DNA of 64,000 nt from Actinomadura viridilutea (GCA_003001795.1 PVNI01000008.1:1-64000); one strand, 5' to 3'; counted from the stretch's first letter, positions 1 to 9,299 are shown. Translations and numbers: made by a program. The notes: a model not told the origin generated them from the letters alone.

Positions 1-416
1 TGTCGGCGCCTCCCAAGGAGGAGGTCAAGGTCGGCATCTCCATCCTGGAGTCCCTCGGCCTGCGGCAGCGCGGCCTGGAGATCGTGTCCTGCCCGTCCTG
101 CGGCCGGGCCCAGGTGGACGTCTACAAGCTCGCCGACGAGGTCACCGCCGGGCTGAAGGACTTCCCCGCCCCGCTGCGCGTGGCCGTGATGGGCTGCGTC
201 GTCAACGGCCCCGGCGAGGCCCGCGAGGCCGACCTGGGCGTCGCGTCCGGCAACGGCAAGGGCCAGATCTTCGTCAAGGGCCAGGTCGTCAAGACCGTCC
301 CCGAGTCCCAGATCGTCGAGACCCTGATCGAGGAGGCCATGCGCCTCGCCGAGGAGATGGGCATCGACATCGACGAGGACGGCTCCGCCGCCGGCCCCCA
401 GGTCATCGTCGGCTGA
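1..416 (+). CDS. ispG: 4-hydroxy-3-methylbut-2-enyl diphosphate synthase, 3' end
   Basis: This is the C-terminal part of IspG (GcpE), cut by the window edge; the open frame begins at base 3 and about 137 residues are visible. IspG reduces methylerythritol cyclodiphosphate to HMBPP in the cytoplasmic MEP isoprenoid pathway. The sequence shows the CPSCGR motif and the later [11 protein letters not shown] motif, whose three cysteines hold the 4Fe-4S cluster in this family, and the usual acidic tail with a conserved G-K-G stretch between. In many actinobacteria ispG is followed closely by a GNAT gene and proS; here about 5.7 kb of peptidase genes lie in between. Confidence 0.95.
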   Translation, partial: SAPPKEEVKVGISILESLGLRQRGLEIVSCPSCGRAQVDVYKLADEVTAGLKDFPAPLRVAVMGCVVNGPGEAREADLGVASGNGKGQIFVKGQVVKTVPESQIVETLIEEAMRLAEEMGIDIDEDGSAAGPQVIVG

Positions 417-974
417 CCCGAGCCGTCGGCGGCCGGGAGCGGTGCGCCTGCGGCAGATCAGGCCGAGATTTCCTCACTTTGGTTTCTCTCAGCGCACGCA
501 TTACGCACCGGGAATCTCCAGGGCGGCCTGAGACAACCGTCTGAGTAGGGAGCGGCGTGCCCGCGGACGACGCGGGCGCGCTGCTCCTTGTCGTATTCGC
601 ATCCGGTTTCCACGTCTTCGCCTGCGGTTCCGCGTCGCATCCGCGGCGGCCCTGTTGACGGGGATCTGCGGCGCGGTTGGTCCCGTCTTGGCGAGCGGCC
701 CGCGCGGGTCGGCCGTTGATCGCGCGACGGTGAAGGCGCGGTGCGGCCATGTTGATCACGACCCGGGCGCGGGCAGAGACGCCGCTGCGCCCCGATGCGG
801 CACGGGATTCGGGGCGCCGGAAATGGACGGCGGCCTGCGGAGTTTTCGAGATTTGTCACGATTGTGCATCACTCACTATGAGATCTCCCGTCGCACATGT
901 CTCGATCGTCAAGATTTCTCCGTTATGCCGCATGGTGGGCTCAACGCGGAGCCCGCGCGGAAGAGGGAGGATCC
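417..974. other. Intergenic region upstream of the S33 peptidase array
   Basis: No coding frame here looks real. A small hairpin (GCCCGCG at 559-565, CGCGGGC at 571-577) may end ispG transcription but has no T-run. The part near 841-910 is relatively AT-rich and holds TTGTCA at 853-858 followed about 16-18 bases later by CACTATGAG (874-882), a plausible sigma-70 type promoter for the first peptidase gene. Promoter assignment is inference from spacing only. Confidence 0.4.
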
Positions 975-2573
975 GTGAGGAGACTCGTACTGATCGCCGC
1001 GGCGCTGAGCACCGGCATCGCCGGCACCGCGGCGGCGGCGTCGGCGGACACCGGGGCCGCGGCACGACAGAAGATCGCGTGGACGGCGTGCCCGGACAAT
1101 GATCCGATTCTGGGCGGCGCGCTCAAAGGCCTGGAGTGCGGCACGATCGAGGTGCCCCTGGACTACTCCCGGCCGCACGGCAAGAAGATCAAGCTGGCGC
1201 TGACGCGGGCCAGGGCCGCCGACACCGCGCGGTACGAGGGGATCGTCCTGCTCAACCGGGGCGGCCCCGGCGGGTACGGACGCGACCTGCCGGCCCGGTT
1301 CACCGATCCCGCCAACGGCCTGCCCAAGGAGATCTCCGCGCGGTACGACTGGATCGGCTTCGACCCGCGCGGCGTCGCGGCCAGCGAACCGCAGATCTCC
1401 TGCGATCCGACTTACCTCTACCCCGGCAGGGCGAGGCCGGACTACGTGCCCGCCGACCTCGCCGAAGAGGCGGCGTGGGTGAAGAAGGCCAAGGCGTTCG
1501 CCGACAGCTGCGGCGCCAAGTACGGCGACACGCTCCGGCACATCACGACGAAGAACGTCGCCCGGGACATGGACGCCATCCGGGCCGCGCTGGGCCAGAG
1601 GCAGACCAGCTACTTCGGCTACTCCTACGGCACCTACCTGGGCTCGGTGTACGCGTCGATGTTCCCGCACCGCGTCAAGCGCATGGTGCTCGACAGCGTG
1701 GTGCGCCCCAGCGGCGTGTGGTACGAGGACAACCTCGATCAGAACGAGGCGTTCCAGAAGCGCGCCGAGATCTTCTTCGACTGGATCGCCGACTGGGACT
1801 CGGTCTACCACCTCGGCACGACCGGTGAGGAGGTCGCCGCCAACTACCGCAAGGGCCGCGACAAGATCAAGAAGGCCCCGGTGGACGGCAAGATCGGCCC
1901 GTCGGAGTACGACGACATCTTCCTGCCGGACGGCTACCGCGACTACACCTGGCCCGCGCACGCCCGGGCGCTGGCGGACTGGGTGCTGCGCGACGACCCG
2001 TCCGGACTGCGCGACAACTTCGCCGAGCCCGCCTGGCTCGATCAGAACGGCTACGCGATCTACACGTCGGTCGAGTGCGCGGACGCGCCGTGGCCGCGCA
2101 ACTGGCTCCGCTGGCACGCCGACCACTCCCGCCAGTACCGGCACGGCGCCACGTTCCTGACCTGGGGCAACGCCTGGTACAACGCGCCGTGCGCGTTCTG
2201 GCCGGTCAAGAGCGGCACCCCGCAGCGGATCGGGGCGGGCGCGGACGGCCCGGCGATGCTGATCCTCCAGCCGGAGAACGACGCGGCGACCCCGCTGCCC
2301 GGCGCCTACGAGGTGCACCGGCTGTTCCCGACGTCGCGGATGGTGCTCGAGCTGGGCGGCAACAACCACGGCGCCTCCATCTCGGCCAACCGCAACCAGT
2401 GCATGAACGACCACGTCGCGGCGTTCCTGAGGGACGGCACCCTCCCCGCGTCCAGGAAGGGCGCCGACGCGTTCTGCAAGGCCAACCCCGCGCCGAACCC
2501 CACCGAAGCCGCGGCGCAGACCACCGCCGCCACGAAGGCCGCGACACGCACCGACGTCGCGGTCGTCCGCTGA
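975..2573 (+). CDS. Secreted S33 family tripeptidyl-aminopeptidase-like alpha/beta hydrolase (copy 1)
   Basis: Predicted exported serine peptidase of the S33 / TAP family (Streptomyces tripeptidyl aminopeptidase and SlpD/E type), which removes N-terminal peptides outside the cell. I chose GTG 975, 4-5 bases after GGGAGGAT; it gives a 532-residue precursor with signal peptide VRRLVLIAAALSTGIAGTAA. Visible features are the oxyanion loop NRGGPGGYG, nucleophile Ser217 in GYSYGTYLG, Asp436 in ENDAATP, His465 in NNHG, and the C-terminal TAP-like domain. An upstream in-frame ATG at 897 would put 26 extra residues before the signal and is unlikely. First of three tandem paralogs; a hairpin follows. 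Confidence 0.9.
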   Translation: MRRLVLIAAALSTGIAGTAAAASADTGAAARQKIAWTACPDNDPILGGALKGLECGTIEVPLDYSRPHGKKIKLALTRARAADTARYEGIVLLNRGGPGGYGRDLPARFTDPANGLPKEISARYDWIGFDPRGVAASEPQISCDPTYLYPGRARPDYVPADLAEEAAWVKKAKAFADSCGAKYGDTLRHITTKNVARDMDAIRAALGQRQTSYFGYSYGTYLGSVYASMFPHRVKRMVLDSVVRPSGVWYEDNLDQNEAFQKRAEIFFDWIADWDSVYHLGTTGEEVAANYRKGRDKIKKAPVDGKIGPSEYDDIFLPDGYRDYTWPAHARALADWVLRDDPSGLRDNFAEPAWLDQNGYAIYTSVECADAPWPRNWLRWHADHSRQYRHGATFLTWGNAWYNAPCAFWPVKSGTPQRIGAGADGPAMLILQPENDAATPLPGAYEVHRLFPTSRMVLELGGNNHGASISANRNQCMNDHVAAFLRDGTLPASRKGADAFCKANPAPNPTEAAAQTTAATKAATRTDVAVVR

Positions 2574-2580
2574 AAGCCCC

Positions 2581-2613
2581 AGGGCCCCGTTCCCCGCGCC
2601 GGAACGGGGCCCT
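2581..2613 (+). terminator. GC-rich hairpin between peptidase copies 1 and 2
   Basis: Perfect 13-bp arms (AGGGCCCCGTTCC at 2581-2593, GGAACGGGGCCCT at 2601-2613) with a 7-base loop lie 8 bases after the stop codon. There is no clear T-run, so it may attenuate or stabilise a 3' end rather than fully terminate. Confidence 0.6.
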
Positions 2614-2646
2614 GTCCCGTCCAACCGCCCATCCCGAGGGGGTCTG

Positions 2647-4245
2647 TTGAGAAGGCTCGCAGTCATCACGGCCGTCACGGCGCTCGGCGTCGGCGGCGGC
2701 GCGGTCGTCGCCAGCGCCGGGACCCAGTCCCCGGCGTCCCGGACGGCCGCCCGTCCCGCGGCCGGCACCCTGTCCTGGGGCGAGTGCCCCACCGATGTGA
2801 CCGGCGGCGCGTACCTGGCCGACGCCGAGTGCGCGCAGCTCCAGGTGCCGCTCGACTACACCAAGCCGAACGGCCGGAAGATCTCGATCGCGGTGTCCCG
2901 GGTCCGGGCCACCGACACGGCGAACTACCAGGGCGTGCTGATCGCCAACCCCGGCGGCCCCGGCGGCTCCGGGCTGTACCTGTCGGGCGGGCTGGCCAGG
3001 TGGCTGCCCCCCGAGGTCGCGGCCAAGTACGACATCATCGGGTTCGACCCGCGCGGCGTGGAGTCCAGCAAGCCCGCGCTGAGCTGCATCCCGGACTACT
3101 CCGACCCGGTGCGGCCGGACTACGTGCCGAGCAGCCCGAAGGACGAGCTGGTCTGGCTGGCGCGCTCGAAGAAGTACGCCGACGCGTGCGCCAAGAAGTA
3201 CGGCTGGATGCTGCCGCACATGCGCACCACCGACTCGGCGCGCGACATCGATGAGATCCGCAAGGCGCTCGGCGCCGAGCAGATCAGCTACTACGGCTTC
3301 TCGTACGGCACCTACCTGGGCGCGACGTACGCCACGCTGTTCCCGCGCCACGTGAAGCGGATGGTGTGGGACGGCAACGTCGACGTCCGCGAGGTCTGGT
3401 ACGGCGGGCAGCTCAAGCAGAACGAGGCGTTCGAGCGCAACATGAAGCTGTGGTGGGCGTGGACGGCCAAGTACGACGCGCTCTACCACCTCGGCACGAC
3501 CGGCGCGGAGGTCGAGAAGACCTACTACCGCATCCGGGCGGAGGCCAAGAAGTCCCCGATCGGCGGCAAGGTCGGCCCGTCGGAACTGGACGACATCGTG
3601 CTCAGCGCCGGATACCACACCGGCTGGTACATCCCGCTCGCCGAGGCGCTGTCGGCGTGGGCGGCGAACAAGGACGCCCGGCCGCTGCTGGACCTCGTCA
3701 GCGAGGGCGGCGGCGACAACGGCTTCGCCGTCTACAACGCCGTGCAGGCCGTCGACGCGCCGTGGCCGCCCAAGTGGAAGACCTGGCACAACGACGCGGT
3801 CCGCCAGTACAACAGCGGCATCCGCTTCAACTCCTGGTCCAACACCTGGTTCAACGCGCCGATCCACTTCTGGCACGCCGAGAGCGGACGCGCGTTCAAG
3901 GTCGGCGACAAGCACAAGAAGGTGCCCGGCTTCCTGCTGGTGCAGTCCACGCTGGACGCGGCCACCCCGTACCCGGGCGGTCCGCAGATGCGCAAGCTGT
4001 TCCCGTCCGCGCGGCTCATCGCCGAGGAGGGCGGCAAGACGCACTCCAACACCCTCAACGGCAACGCCTGCCTGGACGACCGGGTCGCGGCGTACCTGAA
4101 CGACGGCACGCTGCCGGCCCGCAAGCCGGGGCAGGGCGCGGACGTCACCTGCCAGGCCGACCCGCGGCTGAACGACCCGAACCCGAACGCCGTCAAGGCC
4201 GCGACGGCGCCGCAGGGCAAGGACGTGCTGATCGGACGTCCGTGA
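2647..4245 (+). CDS. Secreted S33 family tripeptidyl-aminopeptidase-like hydrolase (copy 2)
   Basis: Second paralog, 532 residues, probably exported. The TTG start at 2647 follows GAGGGGG and is the only start giving a compact signal peptide (MRRLAVITAVTALGVGGGAVVASAG). The catalytic set is intact: NPGGPGGSG oxyanion loop, Ser219 in GFSYGTYLG, Asp437 in STLDAATP and His466 in GKTHS. The middle domain differs most from its neighbours (for example YHTGWYIPLAEALSAW), which suggests a different peptide specificity. It lies 73 bases after copy 1 and is followed by a long hairpin. Confidence 0.9.
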   Translation: MRRLAVITAVTALGVGGGAVVASAGTQSPASRTAARPAAGTLSWGECPTDVTGGAYLADAECAQLQVPLDYTKPNGRKISIAVSRVRATDTANYQGVLIANPGGPGGSGLYLSGGLARWLPPEVAAKYDIIGFDPRGVESSKPALSCIPDYSDPVRPDYVPSSPKDELVWLARSKKYADACAKKYGWMLPHMRTTDSARDIDEIRKALGAEQISYYGFSYGTYLGATYATLFPRHVKRMVWDGNVDVREVWYGGQLKQNEAFERNMKLWWAWTAKYDALYHLGTTGAEVEKTYYRIRAEAKKSPIGGKVGPSELDDIVLSAGYHTGWYIPLAEALSAWAANKDARPLLDLVSEGGGDNGFAVYNAVQAVDAPWPPKWKTWHNDAVRQYNSGIRFNSWSNTWFNAPIHFWHAESGRAFKVGDKHKKVPGFLLVQSTLDAATPYPGGPQMRKLFPSARLIAEEGGKTHSNTLNGNACLDDRVAAYLNDGTLPARKPGQGADVTCQADPRLNDPNPNAVKAATAPQGKDVLIGRP

Positions 4246-4293
4246 TCCCGTGACGCCGGGCGGCGCTCCCGGTGCTCCCGGCGCCCATCGATC

Positions 4294-4337
4294 AGGCGGC
4301 GCCCGCGGGCCGCTCGGCCGGCCCGCGGGCGCCGCCT
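4294..4337 (+). terminator. Long GC-rich terminator hairpin after peptidase copy 2
   Basis: Two perfectly complementary 18-base arms (4294-4311 and 4320-4337) enclose an 8-base loop, followed by a short TTTG. It lies about 50 bases beyond the copy 2 stop and upstream of the likely promoter of copy 3, so the three peptidases are probably separate transcription units. Confidence 0.7.
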
Positions 4338-4414
4338 TTGCCGGTATATCTGCGGGAATCGCGCTATTCCGTCGCTGCCGGGCGGGGACGTGCTCGCCCT
4401 GTAGACAAACGAGA

Positions 4415-6055
4415 GTGCGCAATGTCTTCGCTACGGGTGGGGCGACGGCCGGCGGGGCCGTCAAAGGCGCCGCCGCCGCGGCGGCCGCCGCGGCCCTCGC
4501 CCTCACCGTCATCGCCCCGCTGCCCGCGACCGCGTCGATCGGCGCGCCGCCGCGCGTCTCCTGGCGCCCGTGCCCGGACGACGACCCGGTGCTCAAGGAC
4601 AAGCTGCGCGGCCTGGAGTGCGGCACGCTGGCCGTCCCGCTCGACCACGCCCGGCCGCGCGGCACGAAGATCAGGCTCGCGCTGACCCGGATCAGGCACA
4701 CCTCCCGCGCCTTCCAGGGCGTGGTGATCCTCAACCGCGGCGGTCCCGGCGCCCATGGCCGCGACCTGCCGCGCTTCGTCACCGGCATGCTGCCCGCGAG
4801 CGTGGTCGCGCAGTACGACTGGATCGGCCTGGACCCGCGCGGCGTCGGCGCCAGCCGGCCCGCGCTGGTCTGCGACCGCGACTACCAGGACCCCGGGCGG
4901 CCCCGTCCCGCCTACGTGCCGCGCAGCGGCGCCGAGGAGCGCGCCTGGAGGCTGCGGGCCCGCCGGTTCGCCGACGACTGCGCCCGGCGCTACGGCTCGA
5001 TCCTGCCGCACATGGGCACCGCGGACGCCGCCCGCGACATCGACTACGTCCGCGCCGCCCTCCGCCAAAAGAAGATCACGTACTTCGCCTACTCGTACGG
5101 GACCTACCTGGGCGCGGTGTACGCGTCGATGTTCCCGCACCGCGTCCGGCGGATGGTGCTCGACAGCGTGGTGCGTCCCAGCGGGGTGTGGTACGGCACC
5201 AACCTCTCGCAGAACGTGGCGTTCGAGAAGACCATCGGCCTGTTCTTCTCGTGGGTCGCCCGCAACCACAGGACCTACAGGCTGGGACGCACGCGCAAGG
5301 CCGTGGCCGAGGCCTACTCCAAGGTGCGGAAGGAGCTCGCGACCAGGCCCATCAACGGCCGCGTCGGCCCGTCGGAACTGGACGACGCGTTCCTGGCCGA
5401 CGGCTACAACGACCGCACCTGGCCGTCGCACGCCAAGGCGCTGTCGGACTACGTCGTCCGGCGCTCGCCGAAGGCGCTGGGAGCCGTCTGGCACGAGCCG
5501 ACGTGGCTCGACCAGAACTCCTACACCGTCTACAACGCCGTGCAGTGCCGCGACGCCGCCTGGCCGAGGACGTGGACCCGCTGGCATGCCGACTCCTGGC
5601 GGCTCTACACCGAGGGCTACCGTTTCGAGACCTGGAGCAACACCTGGTACAACGCGCCGTGCGCGTACTGGAGCGTGCGCGGGGGGCCGAAGCCCGTGGT
5701 CCGCGACGCGCCCGAGCTGCCGCCGATCCTGCTCATCGCGGCGACCAGGGACGCCGCCACCCCGTATCCCGGCGCGCTGGAGGTGCACCGGCTGTTCTCG
5801 CGCTCCCGGCTGATCACGCAGACCGGGGGCATGAACCACGGGGTCTCGCTGGCCGGCGACCGGTGCGTGGACCGGGCCGTCGCCGCCTACCTCGCCACCG
5901 GCGCGCTGCCGCCGTCGCGCAGCGGTCCGGACCTGTCGTGCCGGGCCCCCGCGCCGCCGAAGGCCGGCGGCGGCCGGCGGGAGCAGGGCGCCGCCTCCGA
6001 GGACCGGTGGCCGGAAGAGGAGCCCGCGACCCCGGCCGAGGGGCGGACGTCATAG
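4415..6055 (+). CDS. Secreted S33 family tripeptidyl-aminopeptidase-like hydrolase (copy 3)
   Basis: Third paralog, closest to copy 1 (shared stretches such as MVLDSVVRPSGVWYG). I chose GTG 4415 because it gives a normal signal peptide with an Ala-rich core and an APLPATA cleavage region; the frame is open back to 4250 but that region overlaps the terminator. The ribosome site is weak. Catalytic residues are Ser227, Asp446 (TRDAATP) and His475 (MNHG). The nucleophile elbow reads AYSYG, so the first Gly of GxSxG is Ala. The C-terminal about 35 residues are Pro/Glu-rich. The start is uncertain; the function call is firm at family level. Confidence 0.85.
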   Translation: MRNVFATGGATAGGAVKGAAAAAAAAALALTVIAPLPATASIGAPPRVSWRPCPDDDPVLKDKLRGLECGTLAVPLDHARPRGTKIRLALTRIRHTSRAFQGVVILNRGGPGAHGRDLPRFVTGMLPASVVAQYDWIGLDPRGVGASRPALVCDRDYQDPGRPRPAYVPRSGAEERAWRLRARRFADDCARRYGSILPHMGTADAARDIDYVRAALRQKKITYFAYSYGTYLGAVYASMFPHRVRRMVLDSVVRPSGVWYGTNLSQNVAFEKTIGLFFSWVARNHRTYRLGRTRKAVAEAYSKVRKELATRPINGRVGPSELDDAFLADGYNDRTWPSHAKALSDYVVRRSPKALGAVWHEPTWLDQNSYTVYNAVQCRDAAWPRTWTRWHADSWRLYTEGYRFETWSNTWYNAPCAYWSVRGGPKPVVRDAPELPPILLIAATRDAATPYPGALEVHRLFSRSRLITQTGGMNHGVSLAGDRCVDRAVAAYLATGALPPSRSGPDLSCRAPAPPKAGGGRREQGAASEDRWPEEEPATPAEGRTS

Positions 6056-6125
6056 GCTTGTCACGTGGTGCTGACGAACGCGGCCTCCGCGGGGCGGCCG
6101 CTGCCCTCAGGGGGCGGATGACGCC

Positions 6126-6974
6126 ATGCGCATGCTCGGGTCGCTGCCGGTACGGGTCCTCGACGACCGCCACCGGGACGAGGTGCTGGCCATCCTCGAC
6201 GCCGACCCGGTGACCAACGTCTTCGTCGGCTCGCGCGTGCACGCCTCCGGGCTCGACCCCGGCCGCCTCGGCGCGCAGATGTGGGGGTATCTGAGGGACG
6301 GACGCCCGACCGCGCTGTGCTACTCCGGCGCCAACCTCATCCCCGTCAACGCCGACTCGGCGGCCGTGCGGGCGTTCGCCGAGCGGGCCCGCGCGCAGGG
6401 CCGCCGCTGCTCGTCGATCGTCGGCCCGATCGACGCGGTGAGCGAGATGTGGGAGATCCTCGAACCGTACTGGGGGCCGCCCCGGGCGATCCGCTCCGTC
6501 CAGCCGGTCATGTCCACCTCGACGATGCCGCCCGTGCCGGCCGACCCCCATGTGCGCCGGGTGACCATGGAGGACTTCGACCTGGTCTACCCCGCCTGCG
6601 TGGCGATGTTCACCGAGGAGGTGGGCGTCTCGCCGCACGCCGGCGACGGCGGCGTGCTCTACCGCGCGCGGGTCGCCGAGCTGATCCGGGCGGGCCGGGC
6701 GTTCGCCCGCATCGAGGACGGCCGGGTGATGTTCAAGGCCGAGGTGGGCGCCGTCACCCCCCACGCCTGCCAGGTGCAGGGCGTGTGGGTGCCGCCGGAC
6801 CTGCGCGGCCGCGGACTGTCGGTGGGCGGCATGGCCGCGCTGGTCGAGGAGTGCCTGCGCAGCATCGCCCCGACCGTGTCGCTGTACGTCAACGACTACA
6901 ACGCGCGGGCGCGCGCCGCGTACCGGCGTGTCGGCTTTGTGGAGGTCGGCACGTTCATGTCGATTCTTTTCTGA
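6126..6974 (+). CDS. GNAT family N-acetyltransferase with N-terminal DUF4081 domain
   Basis: 282 residues. The N-terminal half (about 1-130) resembles DUF4081 and the C-terminal half (about 140-282) is a GNAT fold, with the acetyl-CoA loop VQGVWVPPDLRGRGLSVGG and the strand SLYVNDYNARARAAYRRVGF typical of motif B. The substrate is unknown. In other actinobacteria this protein is encoded next to ispG/proS (recalled, not checked), which supports the view that the peptidase array was inserted between them. Start ATG 6126 follows GGGGCGG; an in-frame ATG two codons later is an alternative. Confidence 0.85.
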   Translation: MRMLGSLPVRVLDDRHRDEVLAILDADPVTNVFVGSRVHASGLDPGRLGAQMWGYLRDGRPTALCYSGANLIPVNADSAAVRAFAERARAQGRRCSSIVGPIDAVSEMWEILEPYWGPPRAIRSVQPVMSTSTMPPVPADPHVRRVTMEDFDLVYPACVAMFTEEVGVSPHAGDGGVLYRARVAELIRAGRAFARIEDGRVMFKAEVGAVTPHACQVQGVWVPPDLRGRGLSVGGMAALVEECLRSIAPTVSLYVNDYNARARAAYRRVGFVEVGTFMSILF

Positions 6975-6975
6975 C

Positions 6976-6991
6976 CGGGCGGTACCGCCCG
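6976..6991. promoter_or_regulatory. 16-bp perfect palindrome upstream of HTH gene
   Basis: CGGGCGGTACCGCCCG is a perfect palindrome starting 2 bases after the GNAT stop. A TAGCAT hexamer (6993-6998) follows and the GTG start of the HTH gene lies at 7005, so the palindrome sits where a repressor would cover the promoter of a leaderless transcript. It could also be a hairpin for the upstream gene. Confidence 0.5.
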
Positions 6992-7004
6992 ATAGCATCC
7001 GGCC

Positions 7005-7934
7005 GTGGAGTTCGCCGGGGCGTTGCGGCAGGCCATCCACGGCAGCGGCCTGACCCTGGAGCGCGTGCGCCACCGCTTGGCCCGTCGCGGCGTGTCGGTC
7101 AGCGTGGCGACGCTGAGCTACTGGCAGCGCGGGCGCAGCCGCCCGCGCTCCCGCGCGACCGTGGCGGCCTTAGAGGAGGTCCTGCAGGTGCCCGCCGGGA
7201 CGCTCACCGGCCTGCTGGACGCGCCCGGGGGGCGGGGCGGCTCCGGCGCCGGACGCGGCGGACCCGCGGGCCGGGGCGACCGCCCCGACCGGGTGCAGGC
7301 CGCCGCAGACCTGTGGCCCGATCCCGAGCGGTACGCGCGCGTGGTCGGGCAGCTCGACCGCTCGGTCGACCACCGGCTCGAACGCCTGAGCGTCCACGAC
7401 GTGTACCGGCTGGACGCCTCGCGCCGCCCCCGGTCCCTGGCGGTGCGCGAGGTGCTGCGCGCAGTCGGCGACGATGTCGACCGCGTCGTGTGCGTCCACC
7501 CCTTGGACGTCCCGGAGGAGGCGGAGGACCGCCGCGCGGACGGGGCGCCTCCGGCGGAGCTGACCGGCCTGCGGTACTGCCGTGCCGGGCGGATCCGCGC
7601 CGAGGCCGGGCTGATGGCGTTCGAGCTGGTCCTGGACCGCGTCCTGGCGGCGGGGGACACCGCCGTCGTCGAGTACGAGCTGGTCCTGCCCGCCGACGGG
7701 CCGCCCGGCGCGGACTACCGCAGGCGGTTCCCGCGGCCCGTGCGCGACTATCTCGCGGTCGTGCAGTTCCACGCGGAAACGTTCCCGGCGCGCTGCTACG
7801 GCTTCTACCAGGAGACCGGCGACGCGCCGCGGGAACGGCTCGGCGAACTGTGGATCGGTGCGTCCGGCAGCGCCCACATCGCCGTCGGGGCGGTCCGGCG
7901 CGGCATCCTGGGCGTCGAATGGGAATGGGACTGA
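7005..7934 (+). CDS. HTH (XRE-like) protein with C-terminal FPARCY domain, copy 1
   Basis: 309 residues. Residues about 1-65 form a helix-turn-helix with LSYWQRGRSRP as the recognition region, similar to XRE/lambda repressor folds. The C-terminal about 200 residues form a domain I do not recognise, ending in YLAVVQFHAETFPARCYGFY and VEWEWD. The same layout occurs in the protein at 9547-10464, so the two are paralogs flanking the subtilisin gene. The GTG start has no ribosome site; a TAGCAT hexamer 7-12 bases upstream suggests a leaderless mRNA. A role as regulator of the neighbouring protease is inference. Confidence 0.8.
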   Translation: MEFAGALRQAIHGSGLTLERVRHRLARRGVSVSVATLSYWQRGRSRPRSRATVAALEEVLQVPAGTLTGLLDAPGGRGGSGAGRGGPAGRGDRPDRVQAAADLWPDPERYARVVGQLDRSVDHRLERLSVHDVYRLDASRRPRSLAVREVLRAVGDDVDRVVCVHPLDVPEEAEDRRADGAPPAELTGLRYCRAGRIRAEAGLMAFELVLDRVLAAGDTAVVEYELVLPADGPPGADYRRRFPRPVRDYLAVVQFHAETFPARCYGFYQETGDAPRERLGELWIGASGSAHIAVGAVRRGILGVEWEWD

Positions 7935-8047
7935 CCGCGCCGCCCGCATTGCGGCGCCGCCCGGGAAACGCGCGAACCGCGACGTCACGTCGCCAAACGC
8001 GGCTCACGCATCCGCGACGAAATCGTTATTCAGAGCCCTCGATGTGA

Positions 8048-8068
8048 ATTTCGAGGTGCCCTCGAAAT
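8048..8068. promoter_or_regulatory. Inverted repeat upstream of the subtilisin gene
   Basis: Nine-base arms ATTTCGAGG and CCTCGAAAT separated by TGC, in an AT-rich stretch of the 204-base gap before the protease gene. Arm length and position fit an operator for a dimeric regulator; the flanking HTH paralogs are candidates. Confidence 0.5.
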
Positions 8069-8138
8069 CATTGACGGGCGTTCCGCGCGAAACCGAAGAT
8101 GCCATCGATTCCCAGTCCCCCGCATACATGGAGAATCG

Positions 8139-9299
8139 ATGAGACGACGTACCCTGCCTCTCGCCGTCCTCGCGGCCGCCCCCCTCGTCATGGCGAGCGC
8201 CCTACCCGCGGGCGCGGCCCCCGCCGCCCCCGCCGTCCCGGTCACGATGGCGGCGTCCGGCCAGGGCATCGCAGGCCAGTACATCGTGACGTTGAAGAAG
8301 GGCGTGTCGGTCGACTCGACGGTGGCCAAGCGCGGAATCCAGCCCCAGTACCGGTTCGGCAAGGTGCTGAACGGCTTCTCCGCCAAGCTCACCGACGCGC
8401 AGCTGGCCAAGCTGCGCAGGACCCCCGGCGTCGCGTCCATCGAGCAGGACGCCGTCATCAAGGCGGACGCCACCCAGAGCAACCCGCCGTCGTGGGGGCT
8501 GGACCGCATCGACCAGACGAACCTGCCGCTGTCGCGCAGCTACACCTACAACGCCACCGGCGCCGGGGTGTACGCCTACATCATCGACACCGGCATCTAC
8601 ACCTCGCACCCCGACTTCGGCGGACGCGCCGCCAACGTCTTCGACGCGTTCGGCGGCAACGGCCAGGACTGCAACGGCCACGGCACGCACGTCGCGGGCA
8701 CCGTCGGCGGCAGCTCCTACGGCGTGGCCAAGCAGGTCTACCTGCGCGGCGTGCGCGTGCTCGACTGCAGCGGCTACGGCACCACCTCCGGCGTCATCGC
8801 CGGGATGAACTGGGTGGCCAGCAACCACACCAAGCCGGCCGTGGCGAACATGTCGCTGGGCGGCGGCTACTCGTCCTCCATCAACTCGGCCGCCAACAAC
8901 CTGGCCGCCTCCGGCGTGTTCCTGGCCGTCGCCGCGGGCAACGAGAGCACCAACGCGTGCAACCGGTCGCCCGCCAGCGCGGCCAACGTCACCACCGTCG
9001 CCGCCAGCACCAGCAGCGACGCCAGGGCGTCCTACAGCAACTACGGCTCCTGCGTGGACCTGTACGCGCCCGGCTCGTCCATCACCTCCACGTGGCTGAG
9101 CGGCGGCACCAACACCATCAGCGGCACGTCGATGGCCACGCCGCACGTGACCGGGGTCGGCGCCCTCTACAAGTCGACCTACGGCGACGCCTCGTACAGC
9201 ACCATCCGCAGCTGGCTGACGAGCAACGCCACCTCCGGCGTGATCAGCGGGAACCCGTCCGGCACGCCGAACCGGCTGCTGAACAAGCGCTCCCTGTGA
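8139..9299 (+). CDS. Secreted subtilisin-like S8 serine protease with I9 propeptide
   Basis: 386-residue preproenzyme. The signal peptide is [27 protein letters not shown]; an inhibitor I9 propeptide follows (about 45-110, with [10 protein letters not shown] and [10 protein letters not shown]), then the catalytic domain (about 120-380). The triad is Asp150 in YIIDTGIY, His181 in [10 protein letters not shown] and Ser331 in SGTSMATPH, as in proteinase K / aqualysin. Cysteines at DCNGHG, DCSGYG, NACNRS and GSCVD look like two disulfides of that group. ATG 8139 follows GGAGAA. It is monocistronic, ends in a strong terminator and is flanked by paralogous HTH genes. Confidence 0.95.
   Translation: MRRRTLPLAVLAAAPLVMASALPAGAAPAAPAVPVTMAASGQGIAGQYIVTLKKGVSVDSTVAKRGIQPQYRFGKVLNGFSAKLTDAQLAKLRRTPGVASIEQDAVIKADATQSNPPSWGLDRIDQTNLPLSRSYTYNATGAGVYAYIIDTGIYTSHPDFGGRAANVFDAFGGNGQDCNGHGTHVAGTVGGSSYGVAKQVYLRGVRVLDCSGYGTTSGVIAGMNWVASNHTKPAVANMSLGGGYSSSINSAANNLAASGVFLAVAAGNESTNACNRSPASAANVTTVAASTSSDARASYSNYGSCVDLYAPGSSITSTWLSGGTNTISGTSMATPHVTGVGALYKSTYGDASYSTIRSWLTSNATSGVISGNPSGTPNRLLNKRSL

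Noticed and set aside
909..2792. Long open frame on the minus strand opposite peptidase copy 1 (627 codons)
   Set aside because: The translation is Arg/Gly/Val-rich with no domain motif and mirrors the codon bias of the plus-strand gene, whose catalytic motifs are complete.
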